From NCBI GenBank assembly GCA_001430745.1, contig KQ482032.1, forward strand, positions 823,026 to 847,127: a stretch of DNA of 24,102 bases. Direction: 5' to 3'. Shown piece by piece: positions 18,671 through 24,102 of the stretch (position 1 is the first letter of the stretch; every line of letters starts with the position of its first letter). The stretch comes from Auxenochlorella pyrenoidosa (taxonomy: Eukaryota > Chlorophyta > Trebouxiophyceae > Chlorellales > Chlorellaceae). The translations under genes were made by a program, and so were the position numbers. The notes beneath the pieces are model-generated. The model did not search any database. It saw only the letters and a program-made list of their open reading frames with translations, and was not told the origin of the DNA.

Positions 18671-19325
18671 GGCGTGAAACTAGCTCATGCAGCCCTGCCG
18701 GAAGGCACAGTTGAAAGCTCGAGGGGTCGCGGTGTCCGGCCGCTGAAGGGACAGCTACCCTTGCCACTGGCAGCAGGCAGAACAGCACTCCAGGACTGGG
18801 GTCGATAGGTGCGCCCCATGCATGGTGCGCGATCACTTTGTACACGAGGAACCGATAGTTCAAGCCAGGATCGGGACGCTTGAAGCAACTCATCAAGAAC
18901 GATGCCCTTCCATGGGGGCTGGAGGCAGGGGGACATCCGGGCGGCGGAGCTTTCAATTCAAGATACTTAGGAGACAAGGGAGTAGAGGGAGGAAGGCGGC
19001 CCGCGCTGATCAACAATCTTCTTCAGGAGGCTGGCGCCCGCGCGCGCCAGATATGGCCCGCTTGTTATTGTCTACAACGCTCGCCTGCTCGTCAAATAAA
19101 TCGAGCACCATTGACTGGGGCACAAAACAGCATACAGACGCGCCGCAAAAGTGTGCGGCTGGCGGGAGCCAGCTCAGCACAAGATCCGCTTCCCTTGCGC
19201 CTTACAGCGCTGCGGAGAGTGTTGATTTGCTCGCGAATACGAGCGACGAGGACAACTGCGCCCTTGCTGCGCTCTGCGCTATCGGCCACCTGCCTCTCTG
19301 CCGCTGGCCCCATGGCGCCCCGGGC
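18671..19325. promoter_or_regulatory. Shared 5' region of the divergent receptor-like and LOV kinase genes
   Basis: About 655 bp lies between the start codons. The plus-strand frame that contains the kinase start is open back to about 18822, so a longer kinase N-terminus is possible, but it shows no domain. No TATA box or known light-responsive element could be identified with confidence. Confidence 0.5.
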
Positions 19326-22300
19326 ATGACTGTGCAGCACGAGCACGACGAGGTCGCAGTCGATGAGGGGAGCGCACTGCTCACGACAGGGCTCGCCCCA
19401 GGTGGGACAACTCTCCGCCGTGGTGCTTCCGCACGCTCCCGTGCAGCTGCGCTTGACTGATGTGACCATACAAGCACAAGGGACGCGCCACCGAGCACTC
19501 ACACTCCCCTGGGCACACCCGCCGGCCGCTTGAGCTGGTCCTCCCGCCGCCCCCCCCCGGGGTGCGGCACGACACCTCCTCCCATCCACCAGCTCCAGTA
19601 TTACACATTACACATCAAACACAACCATCCTTTGTGCATTCCATCCTGCAGCCGAGAAGGACGACGGCGGCAGTGATGCACAGCATGTGATTCTGTCTGC
19701 GTCGGCCACCGCGGCCCGCCTGCTGCGCACCAGCCAGGCATCGCTGCTGGGTGCCGACCTGAGGCAGGTGCTGTGCGACTGGCGCGATCGCCGCTCAGTA
19801 GATGGCTGGCAGTCCCTGGAGCAGCAGCTGGAGGCGCAGCAGGAGGGCGCAGTGCAGCTGCCTGTGCCGCCCAACGGCGGCAGCGCCGCTGCAGGCGCCG
19901 GCAGCCATGGCGAGGCTGATGGGCCACCGAGATGGATGGACGTGTCTGTTACGGCCCTGCCAGGCGGGCGATATGCATGGGCGTGCAACACGTGTGCCGC
20001 GCCTGGCGCCGCGGTGCCGGCAGGGCCGACCGCCGCGCCTAGCCCCGCAGCGGTGGCCAGCCCCTTGGCAGCGCAGCTGCAGCACGCGCAGCTCAGCCCG
20101 CGCGTGCAGGCGCAGGCGACGCCCTGGCGGCTGTCGTCTGTGGAGGCGGCCGCGCTGCGTGCTCTGCCCATGCCGGTGTGGGTGTGCGACCCCAGGGGGC
20201 GCTGCCTGTTTGCCAACGCCGCCTTCTGCCAGCTGGCCGGGTGCGGCGAGGGCGACGCAGCGGGGCGGCCGTGGACGCAGCTGCTGGCGCGGCCCGCACA
20301 CCCCGAGGATGCCCGCGCCGTGCAGCAGGTGGAGGCGGCCATCGCTGTGGGCCAGCCCGTCACCGCCGAGGTGCGGCGGCGCGACGCAGCCGCCAGCGGC
20401 AGCGCCGACACAGGGGGGCCCGGCCGCCCCTGGTTTGGCACCGTCACCGTCTCGCCGCTGCAGGAGCCAGGCAGCGGCGACGGCGACTGCAGCACAGGCA
20501 GCGCGCCGCTGCTGGTCTGCACGCTCACCGGCGGCCCCAGCGCGGCTCCGGGCGCCAAGCCTGCCGAGGCGGCGGCGGCTGCCGAGGCGGGCGCGGGGTT
20601 CCAGCCGGCGCCGCCGGCGCTGGCGCAGCTGTGCAACCAGGCGCTGGCCTCCACGTCAGAGGGGGTGGTCATCACAGACCCCTCGCAGCCGGGCAACCCC
20701 ATTGTGTGGGCCAACGCCGCCTTTGAGCGCATGACAGGTGCGGGGGCTGCGCAGTCGCGTCTTGTCCTGGCTGGGCATGTCTTGACTTGGGTGGCGCGGT
20801 GGGTGGGGTGGCGGGTAAAAGGTGCGGTGGGGCGGAGCATGCAGCCTGCCGCTGCATGCAGCCGCGTCGCCACCACTGCCGGGCAATGCGGGTCGCAGCC
20901 GCTTGTGCTGCGGCGGCTGTCGCTCCTGCACAGCTGTTGCCCTCACCTGCCGCCCTTCCCGGCCTGGGTGCCCCCACCCTGCAGGCTACAGCCAGGAGGC
21001 TGTGCTGGGGCGCAGCCACGCCCTGCTGCAGGGGCCCGACACCGACCCGGTGGTCCTGGCCGACATTGCTGCCGCCATGGACGAGGGGCGCCCCGTGGTG
21101 GCCGAGATCCTCGTCTACCGCTGCGACGGCTCCTCCTTCTGGTGCCAGGTGCGCCGCCCTGTGCGGGGCTGGGGTGGGCCCACCCCTGCCGCGCCGCAAG
21201 CCGCGTGTGGCGTCGCTCGGCACCTGCTGCACATGGCCGCCTCTGCCTTCTGAGAGGCTGCCGCGGCCACACTGTCCAGCAAGGGCGGCGCTCGTGTGCC
21301 CAGTTTGATGGCTTCCTTTTTTAGGCACAGTCCCTCCAGCCAAGTTGACCCCCCCACCCCCGCCCCCACACCCTCCTCGCTGCCCCCAGATCTCCATCAC
21401 CCCCATTCGTGACGCCGCCACCGGCGGGGTGGCCAACTTTGTGGCGGTGCAGCGCGACATCAGCCAGCGCAAGGCGGTGGAGGCGGCCAGCCACGTGCGG
21501 GAGCAGGCGCTGAGGTGCGCGCGGGGCCGCCTCGCGCGCAGCGCCACTGCATGCATGCTGCCGCAGCACCATGCTCTGCCTCGCATCCCCTGCTGGAGTG
21601 CACTGGAGCAGCAGCAGTCCTGCCGTGGTCTGCATGCCTGCGTGCCTGCCAGCAGGGTGTGCACGTGGCGCCATGCGGCTCCCTCCCCTCACGTGCTGCT
21701 CCTCGTTTTGCGCCGTCCGCAGCAACCTGAATGAGGGCATCTGCATCTGCGACGCCACGCTCAAGGACTGCCCAGTGGTCTACGTGAACAATGCCTTCCT
21801 GCGGTGAGGGCCCAGCAGGGCTGTGCAGCGCTACCAGCCTGGCACACCTCCCGCTGGACCCTCTTGAGCAACGCCCCCTAGTGGGGGCGAACCCAAAGCA
21901 GGGAAGCGTAGACGGTGACACGGGATTCCGCGGCAATCCTGTCAGCTGCTTGTGCTACAAGGTCTGCATCCAAGCTGTGTGCGCATTCACTGGCCGTCCA
22001 ACTAACATTGTCTTCGTCTGTCAACCTCTCTGCGCTGCGCTCGCAGGATCACTGGCTACAGCCGGAGCGAGATCATTGGACGGAACTGCCGCTTCCTGCA
22101 GGGCCCCAAGACCGACCCGGCCACTGTGCAGCGCCTGGCCACTGCCCTGCACGAGGTGAGGGCTGGGGGCCACCGAGGGGGGCGCCAGCGGTGCCTGCCT
22201 GCCTGCCTGCATGCACGTAGCAAGCCATCCAATCGTTTCTTAGGGAAATTTCAGCGCAGGCTGTTGCTGCCCTGCTCCTGGCTCTGCTGCGGCGCTGCCC

Positions 22301-22891
22301 ATTGCCTGCTGCCAGCCATGCAGACCAGCCCCAAGTGCTGAGGCAAGCTGTGTGCCCCTGCAGGGCCGCGAGATCACGGTGGAGCTGCTGAACTACCGCA
22401 AGAGCGGCGAGGAGTTCTACAACATGCTCAGGTGCGCGAGTGGTGCAGGCTGGGCACGTAGCTGTCACGCCACCTGCACCACCTCGGGCTGCTCACCCGC
22501 CCGCCGTGCCTCTCACCCCCCCTGGACCCCTCCCCTCCCGCCCCCGTGCAGCATCACCCCCGTGCGCGACGCCTCGGGGCGCCTGCTGTCCTTCATCGGG
22601 GTGCAGAGCGACATCACGGAGCTCGTGCGCCGCCGGCAGGCCGAGAAGGAGCTGCAGGTGCCGCCGGGCCGCCTGCACACTGCACACACACACACACGTC
22701 TGCTGGCGGTTGCGCACAGGATCGCTGCGAGCCAGCCTTGCCCAGGAGGGATTTTCAGAGATGAGGCCTGGACGGCATTGGCCCTCTGCCGAGCTCGCTG
22801 CCAACGTTCCATGCCGCCCCTCCCTCCTTCCCGCCTTGTGCAGGAGGCCAAGGTGGCTGCCGAGACGGCGGCAGAGGCCAAGTCAATGTTC

Positions 22892-22929
<38 letters not shown>

Positions 22930-24102
22930 TGGCATGATCGCGGTGGCGCAGGTGGCACTGGGCCGGCGCGCAGCCGGGGGAGGGGTGGGCTCGGCTGGCA
23001 AGAGAGAGCCAAGCCTAGGCATTCAGGATGCAGCTGTGCACACAGCCAGGCAGGCAGAGGGCACGCTGCGCCACCGAGCGGCAGCCCAGCCCTGCCGCGG
23101 GCATGCCGGCCCTGAGCTGCGGCCTGTGCTCATGCCGCGTGCGCCACCGCCCGCTGCCCCTGCAGCTGCTGCTGTCCAGCGGGCTGACCCCCGAGCAGCG
23201 CGAGCTGACCGACACCATCCTGGAGAGCGGCAACACCCTGCTGACCATCCTGGGCGACATCCTGGACTTCTCCAAGGTGGGCTGGGTGTGGGGGCGTGCG
23301 CGTGCGTGTATTTGCCAAGGCAGATGTGGGGTGCGCCGGGGGCGGCGGGGAAGCACAGCCGGCGTGGCAGGCCCGGGGACAAGGGGACCTTGTTCCGCTG
23401 CCGCTTGCGCACGTTGCCCTCCTTGCTGTGGCCCAGCCCCGCTCTGCGTGCCTCGTCGTGTGCCTGTCGAGTTTTGAACCACGCGGGCACTGGCGCTGGC
23501 CCCTGCACCCCCCCCCACCCCCCCACCCACGCCCTCCACCCCGTGCAGATCGACCACAACAGCATGGTGCTGGAGTCGGCCCCCGTGGGGCTGCGCGACA
23601 TGGTGGAGGCGTCCATCGAGATGATGGCCGCCGACGCCTCGCGCAAGGGGCTGGACGTGGCCTACGCCATCGACCCCCCGCTGCTGGCCCGCCGCCTCAT
23701 GGGCGACTCCATCCGCATCCGCCAGGTGGGCGCAGCCCCCTTGCGCCCGCGCCCCCGCGCGCCCGCCTGCGCCTGCCTTGAAAGCCCACGGCGCGCGCAG
23801 AGCCTGGTTGTGCACCCGCTTCCTGCACACGAGGGCAGCGCGCCTGCCGGCTGGGCCCGAGGTGGGCACGGGCGTTGGGCCGCTTGATGCGGCCTGTTGA
23901 TTGCCGCCTGCGTGCCCGTCCCAAGCCTCCTGTTGACCACCCGCCCCCACCCCGCCCCACCTGCAGATCCTGTCCAACCTGCTCTCCAACGCCGTCAAGT
24001 TCACCTCCCAGGGCGAGGTGGTGGTGGAGGCGTGGGCGGAGACGACGCCCCCCGCGGCGGCGCTTGCCGCCGAGGGCGCCCAGGCGCGGCGCGGCACCGA
24101 CG
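19326..24102 (+). CDS. PAS-PAS-LOV-LOV sensor histidine kinase, partial (3' end beyond window)
   Basis: Predicted soluble blue-light receptor kinase. Exons: 19326-19401, 19652-20737, 20985-21148, 21390-21514, 21723-21803, 22047-22155, 22364-22431, 22552-22657, 22844-22951, 23166-23276, 23549-23725, 23967 to the edge; 782 residues so far, all phases consistent. Domains: PAS at about 35-120 and about 188-310; LOV-like 1 at about 345-470 ([29 protein letters not shown]); LOV 2 at about 484-600 ([14 protein letters not shown] with photoactive Cys525, [22 protein letters not shown]); a short coiled coil; HisKA with the H-box [15 protein letters not shown] (phospho-acceptor His627); start of the ATPase domain with N-box [13 protein letters not shown] (Asn745). 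The ATP-lid G boxes and any receiver domain lie outside. LOV-histidine kinases are known from Ostreococcus. Start chosen at ATG 19326 because its donor (CCCAG|GTGGGA) gives the phase needed by exon 2. It has no membrane segment. Confidence 0.93.
22681..22697 (+). repeat. Short CA microsatellite in LOV kinase intron 8
   Basis: An alternating CA tract of about 17 bases lies in the intron between exons ending at 22657 and starting at 22844. It is noncoding. Confidence 0.8.

Noticed and set aside
18822..19460. Separate 212-codon plus-strand gene upstream of the LOV kinase
   Set aside because: Its last part is better explained as kinase exon 1, splicing at 19401 in phase with exon 2. The upstream portion has no domain and lies in the divergent 5' region.
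1..24102. CRISPR array, tRNA/rRNA genes, transposon ends or viral genes
   Set aside because: No regularly spaced repeats, cloverleaf-like elements, terminal inverted repeats or transposase or capsid motifs were seen on either strand.

Overview
The window is nuclear DNA from a GC-rich, intron-dense green alga, most likely a Chlorella-type trebouxiophyte. The evidence is about 57 short spliceosomal introns in 24 kb, strong G/C bias at third codon positions, TGTAA polyadenylation motifs, and protein families of plant/algal type. There are no bacterial operons, ribosome-binding sites, CRISPR arrays, RNA genes or recognisable mobile elements. Every reading frame longer than about 100 codons that is not assigned below looks like a GC-driven shadow frame.

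Five protein genes are reconstructed by hand from splice sites, codon phase and family motifs. From left to right: (1) minus strand, about 219-4180, a Strawberry notch / FORGETTER1-type helicase whose C-terminus runs off the left edge; (2) minus strand, 4846-8429, a GEX1/Brambleberry/Kar5-family nuclear-fusion (karyogamy) protein; (3) plus strand, 8930-13661, the chromosomal passenger scaffold INCENP; (4) minus strand, 14144-18670, an ionotropic glutamate receptor-like channel; (5) plus strand, from 19326 off the right edge, a PAS-PAS-LOV-LOV histidine kinase, i.e. a blue-light sensor kinase.

The layout gives two divergent gene pairs with shared 5' regions (GEX1/INCENP, about 500 bp; glutamate receptor/LOV kinase, about 655 bp). 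INCENP and the receptor form a convergent pair whose TGTAA signals face each other about 53 bp apart. Genes 1 and 2 are head-to-tail. The genes do not form a single pathway. By family they cover chromatin/stress memory, nuclear fusion after gamete fusion, chromosome segregation, ion flux and light sensing.

The most interesting points are: a LOV kinase with one canonical LOV domain (Cys525) and one in which the photoactive cysteine is replaced by histidine (His399); an apparently intact karyogamy gene in a lineage where sex is rarely seen; INCENP exons that each carry one copy of a proline/arginine repeat; a receptor without an N-terminal ligand-binding (ATD) domain and with Leu where the ligand-binding Arg is expected; and several GC-AG introns with related donor sequences. 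All exon joins are inferred by eye from phase and motif agreement, with no transcript evidence.
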